From contig NZ_NIWD01000013.1 in the NCBI RefSeq assembly GCF_002277025.1, positions 358,375 through 422,374 on the forward strand: 64,000 nucleotides of DNA, in the 5' to 3' direction. Shown in pieces: positions 1-9,850 of this stretch. This DNA comes from Sphingopyxis sp. GW247-27LB. GTDB taxonomy: Bacteria > Pseudomonadota > Alphaproteobacteria > Sphingomonadales > Sphingomonadaceae. Under the pieces are notes generated by a model that saw nothing but the letters and a program-made list of their open reading frames with translations, had not been told where the DNA came from and did not search any database. Within the stretch, counting starts at the first letter, position 1. Each line of letters begins with the position of its first letter. The translations under genes were made by a program, and so were the position numbers.

Positions 1-490
1 GCGCCTCGATGTCGTTGTGGCGGAAGGCGACGATCTCGGCGTCGCCCATCTTGCACCCGTCGTAGATCGAGGCGTGGCTGTCGATGTCGAGGATGACATA
101 ATCGCCCTTGCCGGCGATGGTCGAGATGATGCCGAGGTTGGCCTGGTATCCGGTCGAGAAGACCATGGCATGATCCATGGCATAGAAGTCCTTGAGCGCG
201 TCCTCGACTTCGCGGTGCCCCTGATAGGTGCCGTTGAGGACGCGGCTGCCGGTGGTGCCGCTGCCGAATTTGTCGAGCGCGTCCTTGCCCGCGGCGATGA
301 CATCCTCGTCGAAGGTCATGCCCATATAATTATAGGTGCCGAGCAAGATGGTCTCGCGCCCGTTGCAGACCGCGACGGTGGGCGAGAGCACCTTTTCCAT
401 CACCAGGCTGAACGGGTCGGTGACCCCGGTCGCGAGCAGGTCCGCGCGCTGCTGGATCAGCGGATCGAATTTGGAGAAGAGGTCGGTCAT
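1..490 (-). CDS. spt: Serine palmitoyltransferase, N-terminal part (runs off the window)
   Basis: This is the 5' part of a PLP-dependent alpha-oxoamine synthase that condenses serine with an acyl thioester, the first step of sphingolipid synthesis in sphingomonads. It starts at the ATG at 490 (MTDLFSKFDPLIQQ) and about 163 residues are present. Family features visible are the NYMGM stretch, GSGTTGSRVLNG and the DIDSHASIYDGC segment that packs against the cofactor. The PLP lysine lies beyond the left edge. It follows a small acyl carrier protein gene on the same strand, which is the usual sphingomonad arrangement in which the ACP supplies acyl groups. A related enzyme such as KBL or 5-aminolevulinate synthase is less likely because of the neighbour and the N-terminal sequence. 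Confidence 0.9.
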   Translation of the reverse strand, partial: MTDLFSKFDPLIQQRADLLATGVTDPFSLVMEKVLSPTVAVCNGRETILLGTYNYMGMTFDEDVIAAGKDALDKFGSGTTGSRVLNGTYQGHREVEDALKDFYAMDHAMVFSTGYQANLGIISTIAGKGDYVILDIDSHASIYDGCKMGDAEIVAFRHNDIEA

Positions 491-506
491 CTTTGGTTTC
501 CATGTT

Positions 507-573
507 CCCCGGCGAAGGCCGGGGTCCAGACGGGTTGCGCGAGCTCGCGGGAGATCCCGGCTTTCGCCGGGAT
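507..573. repeat. Pair of short palindromes between acp and spt
   Basis: Two perfect hairpins lie back to back. CCCCGGC-GAAG-GCCGGGG is at 507-524 and ATCCCGGC-TTTC-GCCGGGAT is at 554-573. The arms resemble the GGCGAAGGCCGG class of intergenic repeats widespread in sphingomonads. Placed between two co-oriented genes, the pair could also attenuate or process the acp-spt transcript. Confidence 0.7.
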
Positions 574-582
574 GCAGGGCTT

Positions 583-819
583 TCAGCCCCGCAGCTTTTC
601 CACCGCGGCGATGAGCTGGCCGACATTCTCGATCTCGGCCTGCTGGTTCATGCTGATGATGATGTCGAAGCTGTCCTCGACCTCGGCGACGAAATCCATG
701 ACGGTCAGGCTGTCCCATTCAAGGTCGCCGGCGAAGGTGGTGGCGTCGGTCAGTTCGACGCCCTTCTTGTTGAAGGGCTCGATCAGGCCGTGGATCTGGT
801 CGGTGAGGGCGGTGCTCAT
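583..819 (-). CDS. Acyl carrier protein (sphingolipid-associated)
   Basis: A 78-residue acidic acyl carrier protein. The start is the ATG at 819 (MSTALTDQIHG); the open frame continues upstream but without ACP-like sequence. The phosphopantetheine attachment motif is WDSL in GDLEWDSLTVMDF, and the C-terminus (IENVGQLIAAVEKL) is typical of the fold. It lies 92 bases upstream of spt on the same strand, so it probably delivers the acyl group to serine palmitoyltransferase rather than serving bulk fatty acid synthesis. The pathway role is inferred from context. Confidence 0.88.
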   Translation of the reverse strand: MSTALTDQIHGLIEPFNKKGVELTDATTFAGDLEWDSLTVMDFVAEVEDSFDIIISMNQQAEIENVGQLIAAVEKLRG

Positions 820-968
820 GGGGTGCGTCCCTAAAATGGTGAACTTGCGCGCGGGAATGCCGCGCCAGCTTTCGCTTGGCAAGCGATTGCGGCGGCAATC
901 GGGCAGCATCTTGCCGATATGCGCCGAACATGCCATCGCTGGGCCGGGTCGGGACAGGGGATGCGCCG

Positions 969-1544
969 ATGGACGACGACCGGCAGGACATTGCGGCGGC
1001 TCCGCCGGGCGCGGTCGGCTTTCCGCCCAATGCGGTGCATCTCGCGCGCACCAACCAGCAGCTGACGATGCAATTGTCGCAGATGGCGGACCAGAAGGCG
1101 TCGATCCTGATGGGGGCGACCTTCGTCGTTTTCACCCTCGCGGTCGGGCAGGCGCGCGCCGGCGCCGGGGCGTTCGCGATGCCTCTGACGATCCTCGCGA
1201 CCTTTTCCTTCCTGTCGGCGCTGCTCGCGGTCTCCGCGGTGCTGCCGCGCGTCGGCCGGGCGCCGCCGATCGTCTTCAAGGACGGCAAGGACCATAGCAA
1301 CATCCTCTTCTTCGGCCGCTTCGCGCAGATGGAGGAGGATGAATTCATCGCGGCGGTGAAGGCGCGGATGCGGACCGAAGAGGATCTCTACGAAACCATA
1401 TTGCGCGACACCTACCAGAATGGCGTCGTCCTAGCCCGGCGCAAATATCGATATCTCGCCTATGCCTACCGGCTGTTCGTCGTCGGGCTGACGCTGACCT
1501 TCCTCGCCTTCGCTTATGAGATGGCGATGCTGTGGAGCCAATGA
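969..1544 (+). CDS. Pycsar effector-type (PycTM / DUF5706) membrane protein
   Basis: A 191-residue protein whose layout matches the PycTM family. An N-terminal helix (LARTNQQLTMQLSQMADQKASILMG) leads into a first membrane segment (ATFVVFTLAVG), then a second hydrophobic hairpin at about 75-95, a cytosolic helical region, and a C-terminal membrane segment (LFVVGLTLTFLAFAYEM). In Pycsar systems such proteins disrupt the membrane when they bind cCMP or cUMP. No cyclase lies next to it here. It may therefore be a stand-alone housekeeping paralogue, which is common in sphingomonads, or respond to a cyclase encoded elsewhere. The start at 969 is preceded by GGACAGGGG at a suitable spacing. Fold assignment is confident; a defence role is inference. 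Confidence 0.75.
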   Translation: MDDDRQDIAAAPPGAVGFPPNAVHLARTNQQLTMQLSQMADQKASILMGATFVVFTLAVGQARAGAGAFAMPLTILATFSFLSALLAVSAVLPRVGRAPPIVFKDGKDHSNILFFGRFAQMEEDEFIAAVKARMRTEEDLYETILRDTYQNGVVLARRKYRYLAYAYRLFVVGLTLTFLAFAYEMAMLWSQ

Positions 1545-1571
1545 CGCTGCCACGGTGAGGTGATACCCTTT

Positions 1572-1649
1572 CGTCATCCCGGACTTGATCCGGGATCCAT
1601 TTTTACGACGCCGGCGTGAATGGACCCCGGATCAAGTCCGGGGTGACGA
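1572..1649. repeat. Palindromic intergenic repeat
   Basis: An inverted repeat pair. CGTCATCCCGGACTTGATCC opens the left arm and its near complement (GGATCAAGTCCGGGGTGACG) closes the right arm, separated by about 30 bases. Within each arm CCGGACTTGATCCGG-like sequence is itself palindromic. This is a REP/BIME-type element. It sits between two + strand genes and may act as a transcript end or stability element for the upstream gene. Confidence 0.75.
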
Positions 1650-1765
1650 TGAAAGGGCAGCAGCAGGACGTTGCTGTTGCCTTTTTGCCACCCCCGCTTC
1701 CCAAATGCGGCGCCGCGCCCTCCTGCTATTGAACCGTCATATTCGTCCGCCTATCCGGGCCGGCT

Positions 1766-3166
1766 ATGCTTCAGCAGGCCCACCCCCTGACCGCGGATGC
1801 CCCGCGGAGCCTGCGCGCCGAGTTCGGCGCGACGCTGGCGCTCGCCTGGCCGCTCGCCGCGGCGAATCTGCTGCAGATGATGGTCCATGCGGTCGACGTC
1901 ATCTTCGTCGCGCGGCTCGGCGATGCGGAACTCGCGGCGGCATCGCTCGGCGTGTCGATCTTCGGGCTCCTGCTGTGGACGAGCACCGGGCTGGTCGGCG
2001 CGTCGGCGCCGCTGATCGCCGCCGAGCTCGGGCGCCGCAAGCATGCGGTGCGCGAGGTGCGGCGCACGGTGCGCATGGCATTGTGGCTCAGCCTGCTCGT
2101 CTCGATCGCCGCGATGGGCATCTGCGCCGCGGGCGGACCGATCATGATCGCGACCGGGCAGGCGCCCGACATTTCGGCGCACGCGGCGAGCTTCCTCCTC
2201 ATCCTGATGTGGGGCATGTTTCCGATGGTCGCGGCGAGCGTGCTGCGCATCTTCGTTTCGGCGCTCGGCCGGCCGAAGATCGCGACCGCGATCACCTTCC
2301 TCGCGCTCGGGGTCAATGCGCTCGGCAACTGGGCGCTCGTCTTCGGCCATCTCGGCCTGCCCGCGCTCGGGCTGCACGGCTCGGCACTGTCGAGCGTGAC
2401 GACGAGCACGGTGATGCTGCTCGCCTATGTCGTCGTGATCCAGTCCGACCGCCAGCTTCGCCGCTATCATCTGTTCGGCAACTGGTGGCGCTCCGAATGG
2501 GCTCGCTTTCGCGAGATTCTGCGCATCGGCGCGCCGATCGGGCTGATCATCCTCGCCGAGGCGGGGCTGTTCACCGGCGCGGCCTTCCTGATGGGCCGGA
2601 TCGGCGAGGCGCAGCTCGCGGGTCACACGATCGCGCTCCAGGTCGCGGCGCTCGCCTTCCAGATTCCCTTCGGGGTCGCGCAGGCCGCGACGATCCGCGT
2701 CGGTCTCTCCTACGGCGCGCGCGATCCGCACGGCATCGCGCTCGCGGGGCGGGCGTCGCTGATCCTCGGCATCGGCTTCATGGTGCTGACCGCGGCGACG
2801 ATGTGGCTGTTCCCGCGGCTCGTGCTGTCGATCTATGTCGACGTCGACGCGGCGCGCAACGCGGCGCTCGTCGGCTATGCGATGCAGTTCCTCGTCGTCG
2901 CCGCCGCCTTCCAGCTCTTCGACGGCGCGCAGACGGTCGCGGCGGGCGTGCTCCGCGGGCTTCAGGACACGCGCGTCCCGATGATCATCGCGGTGTGCGG
3001 ATACTGGCTCGCGGGCTATGGCACCGCCATCTATCTCGGCTTCTGGACCCCGCTCGCCGGCGTCGGCATCTGGATCGGCCTCGCGGTCGGGCTCGTCGTC
3101 GTCGCCGGGCTGCTCCTCATGCGCTGGCGGATGCGGGCGCGGCTGGGGTTGCTACCTTTGGCCTAG
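1766..3166 (+). CDS. MATE family multidrug/cation antiporter
   Basis: A 466-residue integral membrane protein with about twelve hydrophobic segments arranged as two similar halves, the multidrug and toxic compound extrusion fold. The first transmembrane region (LALAWPLAAANLLQMM) carries the typical N-terminal MATE sequence, and the central GAPIGLIILAEAGLFTGAAF repeats it at the start of the second half. Such proteins export cationic drugs or metabolites using Na+ or H+ gradients. It belongs with NorM/DinF-type exporters; the substrate cannot be read from sequence. The last 15 bases overlap the end of the convergent HNH gene. Confidence 0.88.
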   Translation: MLQQAHPLTADAPRSLRAEFGATLALAWPLAAANLLQMMVHAVDVIFVARLGDAELAAASLGVSIFGLLLWTSTGLVGASAPLIAAELGRRKHAVREVRRTVRMALWLSLLVSIAAMGICAAGGPIMIATGQAPDISAHAASFLLILMWGMFPMVAASVLRIFVSALGRPKIATAITFLALGVNALGNWALVFGHLGLPALGLHGSALSSVTTSTVMLLAYVVVIQSDRQLRRYHLFGNWWRSEWARFREILRIGAPIGLIILAEAGLFTGAAFLMGRIGEAQLAGHTIALQVAALAFQIPFGVAQAATIRVGLSYGARDPHGIALAGRASLILGIGFMVLTAATMWLFPRLVLSIYVDVDAARNAALVGYAMQFLVVAAAFQLFDGAQTVAAGVLRGLQDTRVPMIIAVCGYWLAGYGTAIYLGFWTPLAGVGIWIGLAVGLVVVAGLLLMRWRMRARLGLLPLA

Positions 3167-3607
3167 CTTGCGAAGCCGTTCCTCAACCTGCGTGTGGAGT
3201 GCCTGAAGCCATTCGCGTCCAGCTTCGGGTTTGAAGGCATCGATAGGAAGGTGGCCTTTCTTGGCATTGCATGGTTTGCATGCCAGCACCAGATTTTGGA
3301 TCGCGTTGGGTATCTCGCCGGTCTGACCTTCGACATGATCGATAGTGACTGTGTCTTTCGACAAGGCTGTCGAGCAATAGAAGCAGGTTGCACCGTGAAC
3401 GGCGACGGCCTTCTTCAGGCTGTTTATTGCACTCCACGGGCCGCCTGCTACCCCTGCGACCCAGTAAAGCGGTGCTTTCGATTCACTCTTGTGCAGATGA
3501 GCAAATACGATGGCTCGATAGGGCATGGAATCGAGACAGACGCGCGCTGCGTCTTCCGGCTTTTCCAGCGCCTCCTGTGGCATTGATGGTTTCGCATTGC
3601 TGGTCAT
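3152..3607 (-). CDS. HNH endonuclease family protein
   Basis: A 151-residue protein with the HNH nuclease core in its C-terminal half. The motif order is CFYC, then TIDHVEGQ (the DH of HNH), then NLVLACKPCNAKKG, giving the two zinc-binding CxxC pairs and the central Asn. The N-terminal half (ARVCLDSMPYRAIVFAHLHKSESKAPLYWVAG) is not recognised. The start is taken at the ATG at 3607; an in-frame ATG at 3583 is an alternative and neither has a clear ribosome site. It overlaps the 3' end of the MATE gene tail to tail. HNH proteins act as homing, restriction or repair nucleases; the specific role is unknown. Confidence 0.75.
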   Translation of the reverse strand: MTSNAKPSMPQEALEKPEDAARVCLDSMPYRAIVFAHLHKSESKAPLYWVAGVAGGPWSAINSLKKAVAVHGATCFYCSTALSKDTVTIDHVEGQTGEIPNAIQNLVLACKPCNAKKGHLPIDAFKPEAGREWLQALHTQVEERLRKLGQR

Positions 3608-3652
3608 GCCCGGCGTTATGGCGTGCAGATGTAAAATTTTCGTTGGACTCCG

Positions 3653-3681
3653 CTTGACGCCCCCCGACCCTCGACCCATAT
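3653..3681 (+). promoter_or_regulatory. Heat-shock-type promoter of groESL
   Basis: CTTGAC at 3653-3658 followed by CCCATAT at 3675-3681 is close to the alphaproteobacterial sigma-32 consensus (CTTG, 18 bases, CYTATNT), with one mismatch in the -10 block. TTGACG could also serve a housekeeping sigma. The predicted transcript starts just before the CIRCE element. Confidence 0.6.
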
Positions 3682-3690
3682 GCCCGCCTG

Positions 3691-3717
3691 TTAGCACTCC
3701 GACCTTGCGAGTGCTAA
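3691..3717 (+). promoter_or_regulatory. CIRCE operator (HrcA binding site)
   Basis: A perfect CIRCE element: TTAGCACTC, nine spacer bases, GAGTGCTAA. It lies 33 bases before groES. The repressor HrcA binds this site and is released on heat shock or unfolded-protein load. Together with the sigma-32-like promoter this gives the double control known for groESL in alphaproteobacteria. Confidence 0.97.
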
Positions 3718-3750
3718 AATGACATCCATTGCACCTCTGGAGGGATATCC

Positions 3751-4038
3751 ATGCAATTTCGTCCGCTGCACGATCGCGTGCTCGTCCGCCGTATCGAAGC
3801 CGAAGAAAAGACGGCCGGCGGCATCATCATCCCCGACACCGCCAAGGAAAAGCCGCAGGAAGGCGAAGTCGTCGCCGTCGGCACCGGTATCAAGGCCGAA
3901 GACGGCAAGGTCACGCCGCTCGACGTCAAGGCCGGCGACCGCATCCTGTTCGGCAAATGGTCGGGCACCGAAGTCAAGGTCGACGGCGAAGAGCTGTTGA
4001 TCATGAAGGAATCGGACATCCTCGGCATCATCGCCTGA
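3751..4038 (+). CDS. groES: Co-chaperonin GroES
   Basis: The 95-residue Cpn10 subunit that forms the lid of the GroEL chamber. It begins [14 protein letters not shown] and contains the mobile loop ([20 protein letters not shown], in which GGI is the GroEL-binding tripeptide). The length is standard. GGAGGG precedes the start. It is followed after 62 bases by groEL with no terminator, so the two are co-transcribed from the CIRCE-controlled promoter. Confidence 0.98.
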   Translation: MQFRPLHDRVLVRRIEAEEKTAGGIIIPDTAKEKPQEGEVVAVGTGIKAEDGKVTPLDVKAGDRILFGKWSGTEVKVDGEELLIMKESDILGIIA

Positions 4039-4097
4039 GCCTGTTCATCGATTTCAGTGTGAAGTTGCGCAGTTTTCTGCGCCTTGAAAGGAATTAG

Positions 4098-5744
<1,647 letters not shown>

Positions 5745-5781
5745 AGTCCTGCACCCACCGCTCGGCGCAAGCTGACACGAG

Positions 5782-5813
5782 GGGCCGGGGAGGAAACTCC
5801 CCGGCCCTTCTTC
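5782..5813 (+). terminator. Intrinsic terminator of groESL
   Basis: A perfect 11-bp stem GGGCCGGGGAG / CTCCCCGGCCC with a GAAA tetraloop is followed by TTCTTC. It lies 38 bases after the groEL stop. Confidence 0.9.
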
Positions 5814-5847
5814 ATGGCATCCGGTCGGTGCCGGCCCCGTTTCGGGT

Positions 5848-7644
5848 TTAATCTCTGGCTTTCTTTGCCTGCCGCAGCGCTTCCTTGGCGGCCATATAGC
5901 GATCATATCGCGGCTGAAGGTCGCGTTCGATCTGCGAAACGGTGATGATGCGCGCCGTCTGATCGGTAAAGGGCGCCGGCGGATTTGCGCTGTCGACAAG
6001 CTGGATGCGGGCCTGCGATTCGAAGCCCGACGAATAGGTCGAGCTGCCTCCCCATCCGGTGGTCGTCGTCTGCCGCGCAAAGGTCCGGTTGCTGAGGATC
6101 ACGAAGCCATCCTTGCCCTCCTCGCGAGCGAGTTGAGCGGCGGCCAGCAACGCCATCTCCTCCATCATCGCCCTGCTGCCCACGAGCGTCTCGTACCGCA
6201 CGGTTCGGATGCTGCCATCGCCTTCCTTGGCTTGCGACCAGCCCGATCCATCGCTGAACAGCCATTTGCTGGCGGCGGAGGCGAACTTGGGAATATCGTC
6301 CAGCGCCTCGGCCTTGGGCAGCAGCATGCCGAGATCGCCCGCCTCCAGCGTCATGATGTTTCCCACCACCTCCCTGGTGATCAGATCGGCGGTCGCCGTG
6401 GCTTCGGCCTGTTCGGGACCGCGAATCTGCCGCAGCATTTCGACCAGCGCGGGCAGCATTCCCGGCGACGATAACGGCGTCACCCGTTCGGCCAATTGTT
6501 TCGGGGTCAACCCGGCCACCTCGCGGCGAAGCCCGATGATCGTATCGAAGCCGGTCGCGATGGTGAGCATGCCCTTGCTCGACTCGACCCGAGCCAGATA
6601 CTCCTTGACGCGGATATTGGAGATGCGGCGCTGCTGTTCGTTACGCGGATCCTCGCCGATATAGTCGGATACCAGCGTCCGGGTGTCCTTCGACAATTGG
6701 TCGGCGCGCGCCATGTCCCCCAGCGCCGCGGCCACATAGGCGCGCAGCCCCTGAAAGATCATCTCGCGTTCCACCTGTTGCACGGGATCGAGGCCGCCGA
6801 TCATTTTCCAGCCGCCTCTCATCTTGGGCTCGGTCAGGCTGATTTGCTCGCCCACTGCGTCGGCTTCGGGCAACCGCCCGTCCAGCAGGTCGACGAGGAA
6901 TATGATCCGCAGCGCATCGGGGTCGATCGCGATGCGCTCGGCGAGCCGCGCGCGCATCGCCGTTCGGTCGATCGCCGCGACCTCGATCAGGTCCGCCGAG
7001 GCCACCACGCTGGCCGCATAGGGGCGCGCCGCGCGAATCCGGCCGAGTATCTCCCGAGCCTCGTCCGCCCTGCCGAGGCGATTCATCGCATAGGCGCGCA
7101 GCATGTCGTTGCTGAGCCCGACCCCGAGGTCGAACAGGCTGTCGTGCGCCGCTTCGCCGATGGCGTCCGATTCATCGAGCGCCGCCATGGCGAGCCGGTC
7201 GCCGTCCAGCGACAACAGCGATACCGCGCGACCCTGCAGCAGCCGCGCGCGCATGTCCCAGCCTTCGCTCGCATCCGCCGCCATCGCCAGAACCCGGTCG
7301 CAAGCCTCGAGTTTCGGCGTCGCCATCCACACTCTGAGTTTTTCGCTGTTCAGGCATTGCTCGCGGTCCTGATTCCTTTTCCGGCGCAGGGCCTTGGCTT
7401 CCTTCTTGTCGAGAAGGATCGCGGGCGTCGCCGCCTGGGCCGGCGCTGCTCCCCAGCGCGCGATTTGCTCCTCGAGCGACGTCTTGCCGGGCGCTGCGGT
7501 ATCGATCGGGGGCGGGGGGATGTAGACCGGCGGAGGCGGGCTCACCACCCGGGGCGGATGCGGATTCGTCGTTTGCGCGGCCGCATGAGCCGACCCCGCC
7601 AGCGCGGTGACGGCCAGAAGGCCCATCCCCCATTTCCCCCTCAT
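5848..7644 (-). CDS. Secreted hypothetical protein with proline-rich N-terminus
   Basis: A 598-residue protein that I do not recognise as a family. The N-terminus is a Sec signal peptide (MGLLAVTALAGSAHAAAQ) followed by a proline-rich linker (VVSPPPPVYIPPPPI). The body is largely alpha-helical and may contain degenerate TPR-like helical pairs. AAAGGGAACGG precedes the start, giving a strong ribosome site. The divergent neighbour at 7725 begins with the same layout, signal peptide then a near-identical proline linker, which suggests shared origin or a shared envelope partner. The predicted location is the periplasm or cell surface; no function can be assigned. Confidence 0.75.
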   Translation of the reverse strand: MRGKWGMGLLAVTALAGSAHAAAQTTNPHPPRVVSPPPPVYIPPPPIDTAAPGKTSLEEQIARWGAAPAQAATPAILLDKKEAKALRRKRNQDREQCLNSEKLRVWMATPKLEACDRVLAMAADASEGWDMRARLLQGRAVSLLSLDGDRLAMAALDESDAIGEAAHDSLFDLGVGLSNDMLRAYAMNRLGRADEAREILGRIRAARPYAASVVASADLIEVAAIDRTAMRARLAERIAIDPDALRIIFLVDLLDGRLPEADAVGEQISLTEPKMRGGWKMIGGLDPVQQVEREMIFQGLRAYVAAALGDMARADQLSKDTRTLVSDYIGEDPRNEQQRRISNIRVKEYLARVESSKGMLTIATGFDTIIGLRREVAGLTPKQLAERVTPLSSPGMLPALVEMLRQIRGPEQAEATATADLITREVVGNIMTLEAGDLGMLLPKAEALDDIPKFASAASKWLFSDGSGWSQAKEGDGSIRTVRYETLVGSRAMMEEMALLAAAQLAREEGKDGFVILSNRTFARQTTTTGWGGSSTYSSGFESQARIQLVDSANPPAPFTDQTARIITVSQIERDLQPRYDRYMAAKEALRQAKKARD

Positions 7645-7724
7645 GAACCGTTCCCTTTACAGTAGTGAAAAGACCATTATTCAAAACTTCGATTGTTTTT
7701 CAACAATAATGGGGGAGAAGTTCG

Positions 7725-8855
7725 GTGAGGTGGATGCTTGTCGTCGCGATCGCCCTGATGTTTTCTTCGGCCATGGCGCCGAGCAGGGCGGCAGCGCAGG
7801 ATGTCCCGGCAAAGCCGAAGATAGTGGCGCCGCCCCCCGTCTTCATTCCGCCCGCCCCGCCGGCTCCCCCCGCCGCTCCGAAAACCGGCGTCGAGGCGGC
7901 CGAACGCAAGCTCTATGTCATCGCCGCACGCTTGTTGCCCGGCGAGTGCGATAGCGGCAACGGGCGCGCCTGTTCCTATCTTGCCGAATTGTACCAGAAA
8001 GGGGTCGCGGTCGCGCAGGATCGCGCCCGGGCCGAGCAACTCTTCGCCCAAGCCTGCGACCGGGCCTATCTGGCCGGGTGCAACAGCCTCGCGATCCTGA
8101 CGCTGGAAAATGCCAGGACGGATGAGGAAAAGGCGGCGAGCACGGCGATACTGGCCAAGGCATGCGAGGGCGGCGAGCCTTTCGCCTGCTCCAATCTCGG
8201 CCATCGTTACGAAACGGGGAAGGGCGTGGCCGCGAATCCGGACCAGGCGCGCGCGCTCTATGTAAAGGCTTGCGCGCTCGACAACCCGTTGGGATGTCAG
8301 AACGCGGCGATTGCCTTCGATCGACCGATCGGCGGCGCGCGGGATTATGCGGAATCGCTGCGCAACTATCGCCGCGCCTGCGAACTCGGCCAGCTCGACA
8401 GCTGCTTCTGGGCCGCGGTCAAGGAGGAAAAGGGCGAGGGGACGGCGGCCGATTTCCCGCGCGCGGTGAAAGCCTATTCGGATCTCTGCGATCGCGGTCA
8501 TGGTCGTTCGTGCGCCGCCTACGGCTGGGCGCTCGACCAGGATATGGGCGGCAAGGAAAATCGGGCCAAGGCCCGCCTCGCCTATGCGAAATCCTGCGGT
8601 CTCGACTATGGCGGGGGTTGCAACTCGCTGGCTATCCTGTTCGAGAATGGCAAGGGCGGGCCGCAGGACCTGTCGCTGGCCGTCGCGGGCTACGACCGCG
8701 GATGCGAATTGAAGGACGGCAACGCCTGCTACAATCTGTCGCGTCTCTATCGCACCGGCCAGGGCGTGCCCGTCAATCGCGGGACGAGCACGACCTATCT
8801 CGGCCGCGCGTGCGAACTGGGTCTGGAGCGGGCCTGCCGCGACCTTCGCCGATGA
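7725..8855 (+). CDS. Secreted Sel1-repeat protein with paired cysteines (Hcp-like)
   Basis: A 376-residue secreted protein: a signal peptide (MLVVAIALMFSSAMAPSRAAAQ), a proline linker (IVAPPPVFIPPAPPAPP), then about nine Sel1-like helical repeats. Nearly every repeat carries two Cys about eight residues apart (ECDSGNGRAC, ACDRAYLAGC, ACEGGEPFAC, ACALDNPLGC, ACELGQLDSC, LCDRGHGRSC, SCGLDYGGGC, GCELKDGNAC, ACELGLERAC). This is the disulfide pattern of Helicobacter cysteine-rich Hcp proteins. SLR proteins are scaffolds for protein-protein contact, here probably periplasmic. The GTG at 7725 is favoured by GGGGGAGAAG four bases upstream; the ATG at 7734 is an alternative. Confidence 0.82.
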   Translation: MRWMLVVAIALMFSSAMAPSRAAAQDVPAKPKIVAPPPVFIPPAPPAPPAAPKTGVEAAERKLYVIAARLLPGECDSGNGRACSYLAELYQKGVAVAQDRARAEQLFAQACDRAYLAGCNSLAILTLENARTDEEKAASTAILAKACEGGEPFACSNLGHRYETGKGVAANPDQARALYVKACALDNPLGCQNAAIAFDRPIGGARDYAESLRNYRRACELGQLDSCFWAAVKEEKGEGTAADFPRAVKAYSDLCDRGHGRSCAAYGWALDQDMGGKENRAKARLAYAKSCGLDYGGGCNSLAILFENGKGGPQDLSLAVAGYDRGCELKDGNACYNLSRLYRTGQGVPVNRGTSTTYLGRACELGLERACRDLRR

Positions 8856-8879
8856 CCGTCGGCGGTTTCGCCGGGTTCC

Positions 8880-9563
8880 TCACGCGAAAAGCGACCGATC
8901 GAGGCATTCGGCCATCCGCGCCGCCGCGGCGTCATAGACGCGCGCCTTCAGCCCTTCCGTCACCGCCGCCGGAGCGCGGCCGGGGTGGCCGCCGACGAAG
9001 GGCGGGGCGGGGTCATATTCGATCGCAAGCTGAATCGCCTGCGCGACCGCGTCGCCCCGGAGCCGCGCGATCAGGGTGAGCGCGAAGTCGAGCCCCGAGG
9101 TCACGCCGCCGGCGGTCACCAGATTGCCGTCCTCGACCACCCGGCCGGGCGCGGGTTCGGCACCGACCCGCGGCAGCAAATGGGTATAGGCCCAGTGCGT
9201 CGTCGCGCGCTTGCCCTGAAGCAACCCGGCGCGGCCGAGCAGAAAGGCGCCCGTGCACACGCTCGTCACCCAGCGCGCACTCGCGGCCTGGCGGGCGATG
9301 AACGCGATCGTCGCGGCGTCGCCGAGCGCGTCGGCGACGCCGTGCCCGCCGGGGACGCACAGGATATCGGCTTGGGGACAGGCGGCGAAATCATGCGTCG
9401 GCACGATCGCGAAGCCGCTGTCGGTCGCGATCGGGTCGGGGCTCGCCGCCGCGCCCGCCAGCCGCGCGCCCGGCATGCGGCTGAGCGCCTGCGCCGGGGC
9501 GGTGAAGTCGAGCTGGGTGATGCCCGGGAACAGCAGGAAGACGATGGCGACGGGATCGGTCAT
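8880..9563 (-). CDS. DJ-1/PfpI family protein, isonitrile hydratase-like
   Basis: A 227-residue class I glutamine amidotransferase-like protein of the DJ-1/PfpI superfamily. The N-terminus VAIVFLLFPGITQLDFTAPAQ and the nucleophile elbow SVCTGAFLLGRAGLL (Cys in the strand-helix turn) match the InhA/isonitrile hydratase and ThiJ-like subgroup without an AraC domain. The HWA segment after the elbow is also typical. Such enzymes hydrate isonitriles or act on small electrophiles; the exact substrate is uncertain. Its start overlaps by four bases the end of the small lipoprotein gene at 9560-9766, so the two are probably translated together. Confidence 0.8.
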   Translation of the reverse strand: MTDPVAIVFLLFPGITQLDFTAPAQALSRMPGARLAGAAASPDPIATDSGFAIVPTHDFAACPQADILCVPGGHGVADALGDAATIAFIARQAASARWVTSVCTGAFLLGRAGLLQGKRATTHWAYTHLLPRVGAEPAPGRVVEDGNLVTAGGVTSGLDFALTLIARLRGDAVAQAIQLAIEYDPAPPFVGGHPGRAPAAVTEGLKARVYDAAAARMAECLDRSLFA

Positions 9564-9766
9564 CGCGGCGGCTCTCCGGCGGGCTTGTCCGCGTCGGACG
9601 GCGGCGGCGCGTCGCGGCTTTCGAGCATCTCCGCCGCCTGGTCGAGCGCCTTCGCCTCGCTGACCGTCACCCCGCCCGGGCCGGGCTCGTTATCGGTGCG
9701 GCTACACCCGGCCGCCGCCATGAACGCGGCCGTCAGCAGGGCGGTATGCCATATCCGTGTCGCCAT
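9560..9766 (-). CDS. Small lipoprotein
   Basis: A 68-residue hypothetical protein with a clear type II signal: MATRIWHTALLTAAFMAAAGC, with lipobox AAGC. The mature part is short, acidic and proline-rich. It overlaps the following DJ-1 gene by four bases (ATGA), so they form a small operon. I do not recognise the family. Confidence 0.7.
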   Translation of the reverse strand: MATRIWHTALLTAAFMAAAGCSRTDNEPGPGGVTVSEAKALDQAAEMLESRDAPPPSDADKPAGEPPR

Positions 9767-9780
9767 CGCTCGCCTCTCAC

Positions 9781-9813
9781 GAAAAAGGGCTCCATTCGCG
9801 CGGAATGGAGCCC
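9781..9813 (-). terminator. Intrinsic terminator, minus strand
   Basis: An 11-bp perfect stem GGGCTCCATTC / GAATGGAGCCC with a five-base loop. Read on the minus strand it is followed by TTTTTC. It ends the transcript of the lipoprotein gene at 9851-10147. Confidence 0.85.
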
Positions 9814-9850
9814 CGTTCTCGGATCGCGCGCCGCGGCGCGCAAGCCCCGA

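Noticed and set aside
17..1297. Long plus-strand open frame (426 codons) at the left end
   Set aside because: It is antisense to the spt and acp genes; the translation has no fold-like pattern and the real proteins are on the minus strand.
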